Shown here one piece after another: positions 1 to 9,446 of a stretch of DNA of 64,000 nucleotides (positions are counted from its first letter, which is position 1; every line of letters starts with the position of its first letter). This DNA comes from Candidatus Synoicihabitans palmerolidicus (lineage in GTDB: Bacteria; Verrucomicrobiota; Verrucomicrobiia; Opitutales; Opitutaceae): contig JAGGDC010000004.1 of assembly GCA_020809425.1 (NCBI GenBank), forward strand, positions 62,001 to 126,000. The letters are read 5' to 3'. The notes under the pieces are model-generated. The model was not told the DNA's origin. It made no database searches and saw only the letters and a program-made list of their open reading frames with translations. The position numbers and the translations under genes are program-made.

Positions 1-971
1 CAAAGCGACTCCGCCTCTCCGCGATTGCGAGCCGCTCGATGGCCGAGCGCATGCTCCTTCGCCCAATCCAACACCGCCTTGCGCGACTCTTTCACCTCAG
101 ACGCACTGCCCGCCAGTTCCAACAAAATGATAGGCCTCCCAGGTTGACCCGGGAATATCGTCGTACCCATCGCTCCCTCTGCACACTGCACACTGTGCCG
201 ATCTAAAAACTCGCAAATCGCCGGTTGTATTTTGGCTCCAAACAACACTCGCGCCGCTTTGAACGCACTCACTTCATCCTCAAAGGAGGTCAGCAAAGTC
301 CAGCGCGACGCCGGTTTGGGAATCAACCGCAAAACCGCCTCCGTCACCACCCCGAGCATGCCTTCGCTGCCAATCCACAGATCGCGCAGATTAAACCCCG
401 CCGCAAATTTTCGCGTAGCAGTGCCCCACTCCACGTACTCTCCCGTCGGTAAATACCCCTTCAGCGCCACGATGAAATCTCTGGTGACCCCGTACTTACC
501 TCCGTGCATACCGCCAGCATTACAGGCGATGTTACCTCCGATCGTGCAAAAGGCCCGCGAAGACGGGTCCGGCGGATAAAACCAACCCAATTCCTCGGCG
601 GCGTCCTGTATTTTCGCCACCACCGCTCCCGCCTGCACATGGGCAAATCCCGCTTCATCATCCACTTTGATCCGGTTCAACTTAAGCAGGTCCAACACCC
701 AGCCGCCTTCTTTTGGCGTAGCCGAGCCCATCAAAGTCGTGCCCCGGCCTCTCGGGGTCACGGGCACACCGCGTCGGTTGGCCAACCCCAATACCACGCC
801 GATGTCAGCGTGCTTTCTCGGTTTGATCACTGCCTCTGGCAGAAAGAACATTCGTCCGCTGTCAAAAGAGGACGCGTAACAGGTCGCGTGCTCGGTCCGA
901 ACCACGGTCGCACCCAACTGCTTGATAAGGGCCTTGGTGGCCGCGGTATGAGAAGATTTGCTCACCTCCAC
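1..971 (-). CDS. GlcD-like FAD-linked oxidase, C-terminus outside the window
   Basis: Reads leftward without a stop from about 971 off the left edge, so it is partial. The translation has the PCMH-type FAD-binding pattern: a VPVTPRGRGT stretch, then GGNIACNAGG and a downstream GSEGMLG motif, as in glycolate oxidase subunit GlcD and D-lactate dehydrogenases. The likely role is flavin-dependent oxidation of a 2-hydroxy acid; the substrate cannot be told. The start is uncertain. A GTG at 971 is used here. The same frame stays open and family-like further upstream to about 1050 (alternative TTG at 1001) but contains no ATG. It follows the acyl-activating enzyme stump on the same strand by a few bases, suggesting an ancestral operon whose promoter side is now occupied by ISx copy A. 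Confidence 0.85.
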   Translation of the reverse strand, partial: MEVSKSSHTAATKALIKQLGATVVRTEHATCYASSFDSGRMFFLPEAVIKPRKHADIGVVLGLANRRGVPVTPRGRGTTLMGSATPKEGGWVLDLLKLNRIKVDDEAGFAHVQAGAVVAKIQDAAEELGWFYPPDPSSRAFCTIGGNIACNAGGMHGGKYGVTRDFIVALKGYLPTGEYVEWGTATRKFAAGFNLRDLWIGSEGMLGVVTEAVLRLIPKPASRWTLLTSFEDEVSAFKAARVLFGAKIQPAICEFLDRHSVQCAEGAMGTTIFPGQPGRPIILLELAGSASEVKESRKAVLDWAKEHALGHRAARNRGEAESL

Positions 972-1065
972 AGCATGATTCTTCCGCGATCCCTCGAGCA
1001 ATCGATTTTGTCGGTCAAAGCCTGCAGGTTCCCTCCGATACAGTGCTTCGATCTGGCTTGATCGG

Positions 1066-1327
1066 CTACTCCGCCACGGCCTGCAAGGCCAGTTCCTTAC
1101 ATCCCTTGAGGTCGAGCTTACCCGTTCCCCGCACGGGAATCGCCGCCACTTTGCGCACCGTACGAGGCACCCACAAATTCGGTAGTCCGTTCTCCAACAA
1201 TTTTTCCCGCCGCCGATTCGGAGCCAACTCCAGCGTGGTCAGCAGTACCAATGCCTCCCCTTTACTTGCATCGGGCACGCCCATCACGGCGATCACGTAA
1301 CCTTCGCTCGGATCCAACTCTAACGTA
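1066..1327 (-). pseudogene. C-terminal stump of an AMP-binding acyl-CoA/acyl-ACP synthetase
   Basis: About 87 codons remain, reading from the ISx junction to a TAG at 1066. They resemble the C-terminal lid domain of AMP-forming acyl-activating enzymes: a VIAVMGVPDASKGEALV segment, the LWVPRTVRKV region and a GTGKLDLKG motif holding the catalytic-type lysine. Acyl-ACP synthetase/Aas-type proteins end this way. The large N-terminal domain is absent because ISx copy A sits exactly at the upstream edge, so no functional enzyme is expected. The first codons of the longest open frame are IS sequence, not part of the original gene. Confidence 0.8.
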
Positions 1328-3080
1328 GAGAGTGTCCCATTTACCCTGATTTTGGAAGGGGGGCAGGCAAGCCGATTTTTGAGCGGATTTCCGGCTACCA
1401 ATGGCGGATGTAGGCGCGCGCAGATGCAATTTAATGGCTAAATTGCAGTGTCGCAGCAGTCAGTGCCTGGATCGTTTCCATAAGGGAACCTCCGGCAGCC
1501 GGTTTATTGTTCATCGTTGGAGTAGGCTTGGTGGTTTTAGGCGGCTTGGGCTTGCGGTGGTTGGTCGGCCAGCAGTCGAGCGATGAGCCACAGGTTGTGA
1601 CCGAGGATGCTCCAGGCTACCGCCAGGTAGCGATTCGTGAAGCCTCTGGCACTCAATCGCTTGCCTTGGCGTTGCTTGATGATGGCGATGCGGGCTTCCG
1701 TCGAAGCCCGGCGATGTTGGAGCGCCACGAACTGCGGCTCCTGCATGCGCCGTTGCAGTTGCTGCGGATCACGGGGGCAAGTGGCGTCATAAATGTCGGC
1801 TTCGGCCAAGCGTTCGCACAGCCGTTTGGTCGAGAAGCCTCGTCGGTGCTCGCCGCTTTGCTCGGGGTGCTCAGGTCGAACTGATTCTGGCGCTCGAGGC
1901 TCTGGTAGAACTGACGCCATTCGGCCGGAGTCATTCCCTGATACAACTGCCAATCGGTGATCAACCCCGTCACGTTCTCACTGATCATGAGGGTGTTGCC
2001 AAACTCGACCTCGCCGGACGCCTTGCCTCGGACCACGGTCTGCACGTCGGGTTCGTAGACGCAGAGGATCTTCTCGGCGTTGGGCACTATCGCGCGCCGA
2101 TGATGCGTTCGTGGGCCTGTTTGATCGCGGCCGGCAGTTGCTCGAGCATGGCGTCGATGCGCGCAATGATGCGGGTGGCCTGGCGCTCACTGAAGCGGGT
2201 CCGGGCGAGTCGGCGGCGAGGTGGTCGCGGTGGCGGCGGGCGTGCTCGCCGATGGTGCGCAGCAGGCGTTTCATCTGGCGGAGCACGCCCTTGCGGGCCC
2301 GCTTCGCATCGCGGCGCCGTCGGCTGTGGGTCATCGCGATGCACCACCGATTCATCTGCTTGGCAAAGACTGGCGGCTCGTTCGGCATCCGACCCCGCAA
2401 CCCCGCTGCACGGAGCAGTTTCACCGCCTTGAGCAGGGGGTGGGCGGCTCCACGTTGCGAAAGAGCACCCAGTCGACCGGGAAATGGATGTTGGCCTGCA
2501 GGCAGGTCGAGTCCACCAGGCACGTATCCATCGGCTGCGCCGCAGCCAGTCCCAGTTCGCTCGCCCGGTCCGCCTCACCTCACATCTCGATAAAGACTTG
2601 GCTCATCCTGCGCACCTGCCCGGCGGTGAAGCATTTGGACGCACGCTCCCGCACGCTTTCTTTGGGAGACCCCCTTGATGCCGTCGATCCGGCGCGCTCC
2701 GCAAAAGTCGGCCAACAGAGCGCTGGAGGCGATGCTCAGGGAAAGTTTCCGCAAGCTGATGTTTCCGAGCATCATGCGCAATACCTGCACCCGCAGCGCC
2801 TTGCGCGCGAACTGCTAGGTGTCGCGACAACCCGGCCACGTCGTCGCCCCGCCAGTTGATCGCGAAACGCGGCGTAATCTTTGTTGGGTCCGACCGGAGT
2901 CAGGTCTGGACGCAGCCAGGTTTGCAGGGCAACTTCCGGGGCGACGGCTTCGGTAGTATTGTTCACACCAAATTGTACACGCCGTTTTTGTGCCGAAACC
3001 AGGAAATCCTCCCGGTTTCGGTTTCTTTATTTTTACGCTACCTCCTCATTGACAACCTCTTGCGCTTGTGGGACACGCTC
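1328..3080 (-). mobile_element. ISx copy A (DDE element with GAGCGTGTCCCA-type ends)
   Basis: One of four closely similar elements here (also near 23312, 38635 and 58641). The ends are imperfect inverted repeats, GAGAGTGTCCCA on the left against GAGCGTGTCCCA on the right complement. It is about 70 bp shorter than the 1.82-kb copies B and D. The missing block lies between two copies of a CCCCGCCAGTT repeat near 2850, as expected from slippage between short direct repeats. It truncates the acyl-activating enzyme gene and ends 33 bp beyond the tkt stop codon. No clear target duplication was found. Confidence 0.85.
1537..2966 (-). pseudogene. ISx transposase, copy A (frameshifted, internally deleted)
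   Basis: The N-terminal part reads from 2966 and the C-terminal parts lie in other frames down to a TAA at 1537. Recognisable blocks are a DSTCLQANIHFPVDW segment (likely first catalytic Asp region), an Arg-rich middle, GLITDW, and a C-terminal helix ending QPPQAQAA. The DST..ANIH..D pattern suggests an IS5/ISNCY-like DDE transposase, but the family is not certain. Lesions: about 70 bp deletion near 2850, a shift near 2670 shared with copies B and D, and further shifts near 2440, 2100 and 1870. Not expected to be functional. Confidence 0.75.
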
Positions 3081-3113
3081 CAACTAAACCGGGGAATTGT
3101 GTGACTCGATGGT

Positions 3114-5108
3114 TCAGCCAAGTGATTGCGCGGCAGCCACCACGGCCTCCGCGGTAATGCCCAGTTCTTTCATCGCGGTCCCACCCGGAGCGCTTAGACC
3201 AAAACGATCGATACCGATCACCTTGCCATCGAGGCCCACCAACTGGGCCCACAGGCCGGTGACCCCGGCCTCAATCGCGACACGATTACGGCAAGAATTC
3301 GGCAACACGCTCTCACGGTAGTCCGCCGATTGACGCTTGAAGCGCTCAAAACTCGGTACCGAAACAACACGGGTTGAGGCCCCCAAAGTTTTCGCGGCGA
3401 CCACGGCGTGTTGAAGTTCCGTACCAGTCGCGAGTAGGATGTGGGTCAATGGTTCAGTTTCCTGAACTGCAATGTAAGCTCCCTTTTCCGTACCGGTGCG
3501 ACGAGCATCCAACGAAATCTCGTTTTGAATCGGCATTGCTTGGCGACTGAGCGCGAGCAACGTCGGACCATCGGTGCGAGAAAAAGCAGCCGCAAATGCA
3601 CCGGCCACTTCCTCAGGATCACCAGGACGGATGACGTCGAGATTAGGAATCACACGCAGTCCTGAGATCGTCTCGACGGGCTGGTGGGTCGGACCATCCT
3701 CACCCACCCCGATGGAATCATGCGTATAAATGTAAACGGCAGGCAGACCCGCCAACGCCGCGATCCGCATCGACGGTCGGGAGTAATCGGCAAATACCAA
3801 GAACGTCGCACAGGACGGATGAAAAATTCCGTCGTAAGCCACGCCGTTGGTGATCGCTGCCATCGCGTGTTCGCGAATGCCGTAACGTATGTTACGACCT
3901 CCGCGATCAGCTACGTCAAAGTCCGGCGCATCCTTGATGTAGTTCAAGGTCGAACCGTAGAGGTCGGCGCTCCCGGATACCAGAAGTGGCATGGCCGCTG
4001 CGATAGGCTGGAGCACATCACGACCGGCCGCTCGGCTGGCGAGTTTGGTATCCGGAGCAAATGCCGGAATGGTTTCCAGTAGCGCTGCCGCCGACGGAGT
4101 TGTCGCGCGGCTGGCTAGCAGATCCGCTTTCTCGGGATTTGCGGCTGCCCACTCCTTGAAGGTCTTCTTCCACTTGTTGTATTGGCGCGCGAGACGCTTC
4201 TTATGCGCGGCAAAATAATCGCTCACTTCTGCGCTGACATAAAAGTGCTTATCCGCCGGCAAACCAAGTCCTGCCCGAGCGGAATCGGCGTACTTTGCCC
4301 CGCCTTCGCCATGCCCTTTCGAGGTGCCAGCGACCTCCGGGATTCCACGACAGATCTCGGTCTTAGCAATGATGAGTTGGGGCTTACCCGAAGCCGACTT
4401 CTTCGCCTTGTTCACCGCTTTGAGAATGGCCGCCAAGTCATGTCCGTCTGCGAGTGTAATGACATCCCAACCGATAGATTTGAAACGCGCCGCCGTATTT
4501 TCGCTCTGCGTCTTGTCTGCCATCGCGTCCAACGTGACGTCGTTGGAATCGTAAATCAGAATCAAGTTATCGAGCTTTTGGTGACCCGCGAACGAGATCG
4601 CCTCCAACGCCACACCTTCTTGCATACAGCCGTCACCAGCGAGACAGATCACATGGTGATCAAAAATTTCATGCTCCTCCGTATTGAAACGAGCCGCCGC
4701 CATTTTACCCGACATCGCAAATCCCACGGAATTGGCAATTCCTTGGCCGAGCGATCCCGTCGTCGCCTCAACGCCCGGAGTTTCCTTAAATTCAGGATGC
4801 CCTGGGGTCTTGGAATGCAACTGACGGAAAGCCTTCAGGTCGTCCGACGAGACTTCATATCCACTCAAGTGGAGCCAACTGTAGAGAACCATCGAACCGT
4901 GCCCAGCAGAGAGCACGAAACGATCGCGGTTAAGCCAACGGGGATCGGCTGGGTTGTGCACCATCGTATTGCCATAGAGCACAGCCCCAATTTCGGCGGC
5001 GCCCAAGGGCAGACCAAGGTGACCGGAAGAGCATTTATGGATGGCATCAATGGCCAAGCCACGGGCTTGATTTGCGGCTTGAGCGAGAATCTTGGAGTTC
5101 AACTTCAT
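3114..5108 (-). CDS. tkt: transketolase
   Basis: Thiamine-diphosphate enzyme of the non-oxidative pentose phosphate pathway, moving two-carbon units between sugar phosphates. Near full length (664 residues from the ATG at 5108; 672 if a TTG at 5132 is used). Visible signatures: the N-terminal [15 protein letters not shown] motif with a catalytic-type His, the ThDP-binding GDGCMQEG...NDVT region, and the pyrimidine-domain motif [10 protein letters not shown] with the catalytic Glu, followed by [13 protein letters not shown]. The ATG is preferred because the family normally starts just before [11 protein letters not shown]. ISx copy A lies 33 bp after the stop, so the native terminator may be displaced. 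Confidence 0.96.
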   Translation of the reverse strand: MKLNSKILAQAANQARGLAIDAIHKCSSGHLGLPLGAAEIGAVLYGNTMVHNPADPRWLNRDRFVLSAGHGSMVLYSWLHLSGYEVSSDDLKAFRQLHSKTPGHPEFKETPGVEATTGSLGQGIANSVGFAMSGKMAAARFNTEEHEIFDHHVICLAGDGCMQEGVALEAISFAGHQKLDNLILIYDSNDVTLDAMADKTQSENTAARFKSIGWDVITLADGHDLAAILKAVNKAKKSASGKPQLIIAKTEICRGIPEVAGTSKGHGEGGAKYADSARAGLGLPADKHFYVSAEVSDYFAAHKKRLARQYNKWKKTFKEWAAANPEKADLLASRATTPSAAALLETIPAFAPDTKLASRAAGRDVLQPIAAAMPLLVSGSADLYGSTLNYIKDAPDFDVADRGGRNIRYGIREHAMAAITNGVAYDGIFHPSCATFLVFADYSRPSMRIAALAGLPAVYIYTHDSIGVGEDGPTHQPVETISGLRVIPNLDVIRPGDPEEVAGAFAAAFSRTDGPTLLALSRQAMPIQNEISLDARRTGTEKGAYIAVQETEPLTHILLATGTELQHAVVAAKTLGASTRVVSVPSFERFKRQSADYRESVLPNSCRNRVAIEAGVTGLWAQLVGLDGKVIGIDRFGLSAPGGTAMKELGITAEAVVAAAQSLG

Positions 5109-5213
5109 GTATTCTAGGGAAGCGGATGACAAAGCCCGGCAATTTACCGAGTCCGCTAGACGACGACGCTAGGCCATCCGGTGCAACGCAGAAGTCGGGC
5201 CAACAATGCAAAA

Positions 5214-5243
5214 AACAAAAGGCGAACCCTTTCGGATTCGCCT
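5214..5243 (-). terminator. Rho-independent terminator after rplS
   Basis: An AGGCGAA/TTCGCCT stem (5220-5226 with 5237-5243) with a 10-base loop. On the minus strand it is followed by TTTTGTTTTTTG. It lies about 45 bp downstream of the rplS stop and in front of tkt on the same strand, so it would end the rpsP-trmD-rplS transcript. Confidence 0.8.
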
Positions 5244-5286
5244 AATTGTAACAAATGCGCCGATTTGGCGCTGCCTTGAGAAGCCC

Positions 5287-5652
5287 TTAGCCTTTCGAGG
5301 ACTCGTAGCGCTTGGCCTTGATCGCCATGGCTGCCTTACCCTTGCGATTACGCAGGTAGTAAAGGCGAGCACGCACCGGGACTGACTCACGATCAACCTC
5401 GATCTTGGCGATGTTGGGGGAATGCAACGGAAACACACGCTCGACGCCTTCGCCGTAACTGATGCGACGCACCGTGAATGCTTCGGCGACACCGCCACCC
5501 TTGCGGGCAATGACGATACCCGCGAAAATCTGGACACGCTCCTTGTCGCCCTCACGCACCTTGGTGTGAACGCGGATTCCATCGCCGACCCTGAAAGCCG
5601 GGATGTCCGACTTCAGTTGCGAGGCGGTTACCTCTTTAATGATGGGATTCAT
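5287..5652 (-). CDS. rplS: 50S ribosomal protein L19
   Basis: 121 residues, the usual length for L19, which sits at the 30S-50S interface. Family features are all present: [16 protein letters not shown] near the N-terminus, the [16 protein letters not shown] core, [20 protein letters not shown], and the basic C-terminal [15 protein letters not shown]. It begins 8 bp after the trmD stop and is the last gene of the rpsP-trmD-rplS cluster; a terminator follows. Intact. Confidence 0.98.
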   Translation of the reverse strand: MNPIIKEVTASQLKSDIPAFRVGDGIRVHTKVREGDKERVQIFAGIVIARKGGGVAEAFTVRRISYGEGVERVFPLHSPNIAKIEVDRESVPVRARLYYLRNRKGKAAMAIKAKRYESSKG

Positions 5653-5660
5653 GACGGTAG

Positions 5661-6335
5661 TTATTTGAGTAAATCTGGTCGGACTTGCCGGGTCTTTTCA
5701 ATACGCTGCGCGAGTCGCCACTTATCGATTTCGGCGTGATTTCCGGAAAGGAGAACTTCCGGCACGGACTTGCCTCGGAATTCGACAGGACGCGTGTATT
5801 GAGGAAAGTCGAGCAACTTGCCGGTGAAGGATTCGTGCGTCAATGACTTTTCCTCACCCAATACTCCAGGGATAAAACGAGCAATCGCATCAATGAGTAC
5901 AGCTGCCGGAAGTGTCCCATTGGTAAGTACATAGTCACCAATACTAACCTCCCGATCGATCACCGTTTCGCGAATTCGTTGATCAATTCCCTCATAATGA
6001 CCGCTCAATAAAACCACATGCGGTGAGCCCGAGAGCTCCCGCGCCATGGATTCATTGAAGGGCTCCCCATCCGGCGTGAGGTAAATTCGCAAGCAACCGG
6101 GCGTCGCCAAGGACTCGATCGCGCTAATGGCGGGCTCCGGTTTCATCACCATACCTGCCCCTCCTCCGAACGGCCGGTCGTCGGCCGTGCGATGTTTGTC
6201 CGTGCACCACTTCCGTAAATCGTGCACGCCCACTTCGACGAATCCTGCCTCCACCGCGCGTCCCAAAATGCTCTCAGATAACAATCCGTCGAGCATTCGC
6301 GGAAACAACGTCAATACATCGAAGCGCAAAGGCAT
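5661..6335 (-). CDS. trmD: tRNA (guanine37-N1)-methyltransferase
   Basis: SPOUT-class methyltransferase that uses S-adenosylmethionine to make m1G37 in tRNAs and so prevents frameshifting. The start is the ATG at 6335 because the family begins M-x-(F/I)DVLTLFP; an in-frame TTG at 6353 adds six unlikely residues. The trefoil-knot SAM-binding signatures GHYEGIDQR and [10 protein letters not shown] are clear. It is 224 residues, normal for the family. It sits between rpsP and rplS; the rimM gene often found between rpsP and trmD is absent from the roughly 70-bp gap. Confidence 0.97.
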   Translation of the reverse strand: MPLRFDVLTLFPRMLDGLLSESILGRAVEAGFVEVGVHDLRKWCTDKHRTADDRPFGGGAGMVMKPEPAISAIESLATPGCLRIYLTPDGEPFNESMARELSGSPHVVLLSGHYEGIDQRIRETVIDREVSIGDYVLTNGTLPAAVLIDAIARFIPGVLGEEKSLTHESFTGKLLDFPQYTRPVEFRGKSVPEVLLSGNHAEIDKWRLAQRIEKTRQVRPDLLK

Positions 6336-6406
6336 GGCGGGATTGGTAAACAAAACCGCCCCGGACGAAGCCGGGGCGATGAAAAACGAAAATCGCGACT
6401 CGCTGA

Positions 6407-6667
6407 TCAGGCTTCCGCCGAGGCACTGGCCTTGCGTGCTTGTTTTATCAGCGAATTAGCGGTGTCGGTGGGCTTAGCACCCTGGCCGAGCCAGTAGTCG
6501 GCACGATCAACCTTCAATGAAAGCTGTTCGCCCTTCGCGCGAGGGTTGTAAGTGCCGAGAATCTCGGTCGCTCGGCCATCACGACGTGAGCGAGCCTCCG
6601 CAACCACCACGTGGTAAACGGGTGAGTGCGTCGTGCCAATGCGGGAGAGGCGGATTTTAAGAGCCAT
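6407..6667 (-). CDS. rpsP: 30S ribosomal protein S16
   Basis: 86 residues, normal for S16, an early-assembly protein of the small subunit. It starts MALKIRLSRIG and has the family YHVVVAEARSRRDGR and ILGTYNPRA blocks, followed by the WLGQGAKPTDTA motif that ends most bacterial S16 proteins. It is first in the ribosomal/tRNA-modification cluster and divergent from ychF. Confidence 0.97.
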   Translation of the reverse strand: MALKIRLSRIGTTHSPVYHVVVAEARSRRDGRATEILGTYNPRAKGEQLSLKVDRADYWLGQGAKPTDTANSLIKQARKASASAEA

Positions 6668-6770
6668 GGGAGTGTTTCAAAAACGGTCTAATTGCTTGCT
6701 AAAAGTTGAGGAATGCACCGCGCCCAAATGGCTTGTCAAGCCCCGACTCCCCAAGTCTTCTCCACTATTT

Positions 6771-7871
6771 ATGAAAGCCGGTATCGTCGGTCTACCAAAC
6801 GTGGGCAAGTCCACTCTCTTTAATGCCGTCACTCGCTCGCGCAAGGCGGAGACAGCCAACTATCCGTTTTGCACGATCGACCCGAATATCGGAGTCGTCA
6901 CCGTGCCGGACGAGCGCTTGGGGGTTTTGCAGAAAATTGCCAAAACTCAGGTGGTCATCCCTGCCGCCGTTGAGTTTGTTGATATCGCCGGTCTTGTCGC
7001 CGGGGCCAGCAAAGGGGAAGGTCTGGGCAATCAATTCCTGGCCAATATCCGCGAAGTCGACGCCATCATCCATGTGGTTCGCTGCTTTGAGGACGAAGAC
7101 GTAATCCACAATATGGGCTCGGTAGATCCAGTGCGAGACATCGAGGTCATCACGACTGAACTCGTGCTCGCTGACTATGAGACGGTCACCAAACGCACGG
7201 AAAAGTGCACCAAGAAAGCCCGCGGAGGCGACAAGGAAGCCCAAGCCGAGCTCGCTCTGCTGCAGCGCCTGGAACCCCACTTGAACGAGGGTAAGCCTGC
7301 CAACTTATTGGAAGTGGATGAAACTGAGGCTAAGATTCTGAGTCTGTTTCAACTGCTCACCGGTAAACCCGTGCTCTACGCATGCAATGTCGCCGAGGGA
7401 GATTTGGCAGACTCCAACGACAATCCGTTCGTGCAAAAAGTCGCCGAATTTGTGCGCACCCATCACGACGCTGCCTATGTGCCAGTAAGCGCCAAAATCG
7501 AATTCGAATTGATCGATCTTAGCCCGGAAGAAGCACAGGAATTTCTTACCGATTTGGGGGTCAGCGATTCCGGAGCTTCACTCCTGATCCGGGGAGCCTA
7601 CTCTCTTTTGGGTCTTCAAACCTACTTCACGGCTGGTGAAAAAGAAGTCCGTGCATGGACCATCCCCATCGGTTGTAAGGCGCCCCAAGCGGCCGGAGTC
7701 ATTCACACCGATTTTGAGAAAGGCTTCATCAAAGCCGAGGTTGTCGCCTACGCCGACCTCTCTTCGCTGGGAAGTGTCTCCGCCACACGCGACGCGGGTA
7801 AATATCGCCTTGAAGGCAAGGAATACGTCTTCAAGGACGGAGATGTCGTCGTATTCCGTTTCGCGAACTGA
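6771..7871 (+). CDS. ychF: redox-regulated ATPase YchF (Obg family)
   Basis: 366 residues, matching the family length. The start is set at the ATG at 6771 because YchF proteins begin just before the P-loop [13 protein letters not shown]; an upstream open frame to 6633 has no family match. Further motifs are the G3 region [17 protein letters not shown], an Ala-rich coiled middle, and a C-terminal TGS-like domain with the family's [25 protein letters not shown] signature (shortened here to its key [16 protein letters not shown] part). It is an ATP-preferring ribosome-associated P-loop protein linked to stress responses. Intact and divergent from rpsP. Confidence 0.96.
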   Translation: MKAGIVGLPNVGKSTLFNAVTRSRKAETANYPFCTIDPNIGVVTVPDERLGVLQKIAKTQVVIPAAVEFVDIAGLVAGASKGEGLGNQFLANIREVDAIIHVVRCFEDEDVIHNMGSVDPVRDIEVITTELVLADYETVTKRTEKCTKKARGGDKEAQAELALLQRLEPHLNEGKPANLLEVDETEAKILSLFQLLTGKPVLYACNVAEGDLADSNDNPFVQKVAEFVRTHHDAAYVPVSAKIEFELIDLSPEEAQEFLTDLGVSDSGASLLIRGAYSLLGLQTYFTAGEKEVRAWTIPIGCKAPQAAGVIHTDFEKGFIKAEVVAYADLSSLGSVSATRDAGKYRLEGKEYVFKDGDVVVFRFAN

Positions 7872-8073
7872 ACTCCCCTCTTCTATCTGCAGTTACCTTC
7901 GCTTCCTTACCGCAAGGAGGCGTGGGAAACCATGGAGGCGTCGGAACATAAGGAGTGGGCGACAGATGCAGGTATGTAGGTAGTTTAAATCCCCGAACCC
8001 CGTGGAATATCAGCCTATTGGAACGCAACGACATTTACCCTCCCTGAGGGATTTCCGGACACGCCGGACAAGC

Positions 8074-9363
8074 TCAAAGTTCGAAGCCGTGCGGAATCGT
8101 GATGCCCTTGGGCACGACCAGCACCCCATCGCGAATCACTACCCCATGCTGATAGACCCCGTCCTGTTTGCCTTCCTGTGAAAGCGAAACACGATCACCG
8201 ATCCGGGTGTTCTTGTCGATAATAGCACCTTTAATGTGACAATCGTGCCCCAAGCCAAAATGCGGTAGTCCCGAGGCGTCATTACGGGCAAATTCCGCAT
8301 TCGTCTCGTAGTTGTCCGCCCCCATCATGACCACATTATCCAAGGTGGTCCCCGACCGGACATACGACCGAGAACTAATGACCGAGCGCTTAATGGTGGA
8401 ATCCTCGATGATGCAGCCATCTCCGATCACGGCGTTATTTACCGCGCAATTATTGATCTTGGAAGGCGGCAACGAGCGGTTACGCGTGTAGATGGGAGCA
8501 TCTTCATCGAAGAAATCAAAAGGCGGCAGCGAGTCGGTGATCGCCAGGTTGGTCTCAAAAAATGCCCGCACCGTACCAATATCTTCCCAATACCCCTCAA
8601 ATACATAGGCGGAAAGCCCTTTATTTCCTAACAAACTCGGAATCATCTCTTTACCAAAGTCGATCATCTCGTTCGCCAAGGCATCGTCGAGTGCCTTGCG
8701 ATTAAACACATAAATCCCCATCGACGCGAGGCACCGCTTCTCTGCCCCATTCGCGTTTCCAAGTTTGGCTTCCAAAGCAGGTCCCATGGCCAATCCCTCA
8801 ATAACTGCAGGGTCCTTGGGCTTTTCGGCAAATTTGGTGATCTTAAGATCATCATCCACTCCCATTAGACCCAACCCTTCAATCTTCGAGACAGGGATCG
8901 GCATCGCCGCCAACGTCACATCAGCACCGGATGCGGCGTGCTCGGCAATGATCTTCGAGAAGTCCATGCGGTATAGCTGGTCGCCGGAAAGAATCAGGAC
9001 GTAGTCGTGTTCTTCGTTGCGCAAATGCTGCAAGTTACGCCGCACCGCATCCGCCGTACCTTGGTACCAGTCGTTCGTCTTATCGGTCTGTTCCGCCGAG
9101 AGAATGTCCACAACCCCCCCACCAAACGGATCGAAATGGTAAGTGTTCTGAATATGCCGATGAAGTGAGGCAGTGTGGAACTGCGTCAGGATAAAGATCC
9201 GATTGATCCCGGAATTGATGCAGTTGCTGATCGGGATATCGACCAAACGGTATTTGCCCGCCAGGGGTACCGCCGGCTTGCAGCGTTCCGTGGTAAGCGG
9301 ATATAAACGGGTTCCACGACCGCCGCCCATAACGACGGCAACGACTTTTGAATCAGAGCTCAT
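8074..9363 (-). CDS. glgC: glucose-1-phosphate adenylyltransferase
   Basis: Makes ADP-glucose from glucose-1-phosphate and ATP, the committed step of bacterial glycogen synthesis. 429 residues, normal for GlgC. The N-terminal nucleotidyltransferase domain shows GGGRGTRLYPLT, then the RLVDIPISNCINSGI and QLYRMDF regions. The C-terminal half has left-handed beta-helix hexapeptide-type repeats (INNCAVNNAVIGDGCIIEDS and following). Divergent from glmS with an 83-bp shared upstream region. The window holds no other glg gene. Confidence 0.96.
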   Translation of the reverse strand: MSSDSKVVAVVMGGGRGTRLYPLTTERCKPAVPLAGKYRLVDIPISNCINSGINRIFILTQFHTASLHRHIQNTYHFDPFGGGVVDILSAEQTDKTNDWYQGTADAVRRNLQHLRNEEHDYVLILSGDQLYRMDFSKIIAEHAASGADVTLAAMPIPVSKIEGLGLMGVDDDLKITKFAEKPKDPAVIEGLAMGPALEAKLGNANGAEKRCLASMGIYVFNRKALDDALANEMIDFGKEMIPSLLGNKGLSAYVFEGYWEDIGTVRAFFETNLAITDSLPPFDFFDEDAPIYTRNRSLPPSKINNCAVNNAVIGDGCIIEDSTIKRSVISSRSYVRSGTTLDNVVMMGADNYETNAEFARNDASGLPHFGLGHDCHIKGAIIDKNTRIGDRVSLSQEGKQDGVYQHGVVIRDGVLVVPKGITIPHGFEL

Positions 9364-9446
9364 TTTAAATCAAGGGGACGGTTTCTAATGCCTTGCTCCA
9401 CGATTACGCGGACACGTAGTTTCGCCAGAACAAATAAGTTAAATAT

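Noticed and set aside
4182-5117. 311-codon plus-strand frame inside tkt
   Set aside because: Fully antisense to an intact transketolase with all ThDP motifs; no independent evidence for coding.
9364-9446. glmS ribozyme or sRNA target in the glgC-glmS gap
   Set aside because: The 83-bp gap is too short for a glmS ribozyme and shows no recognisable structure.
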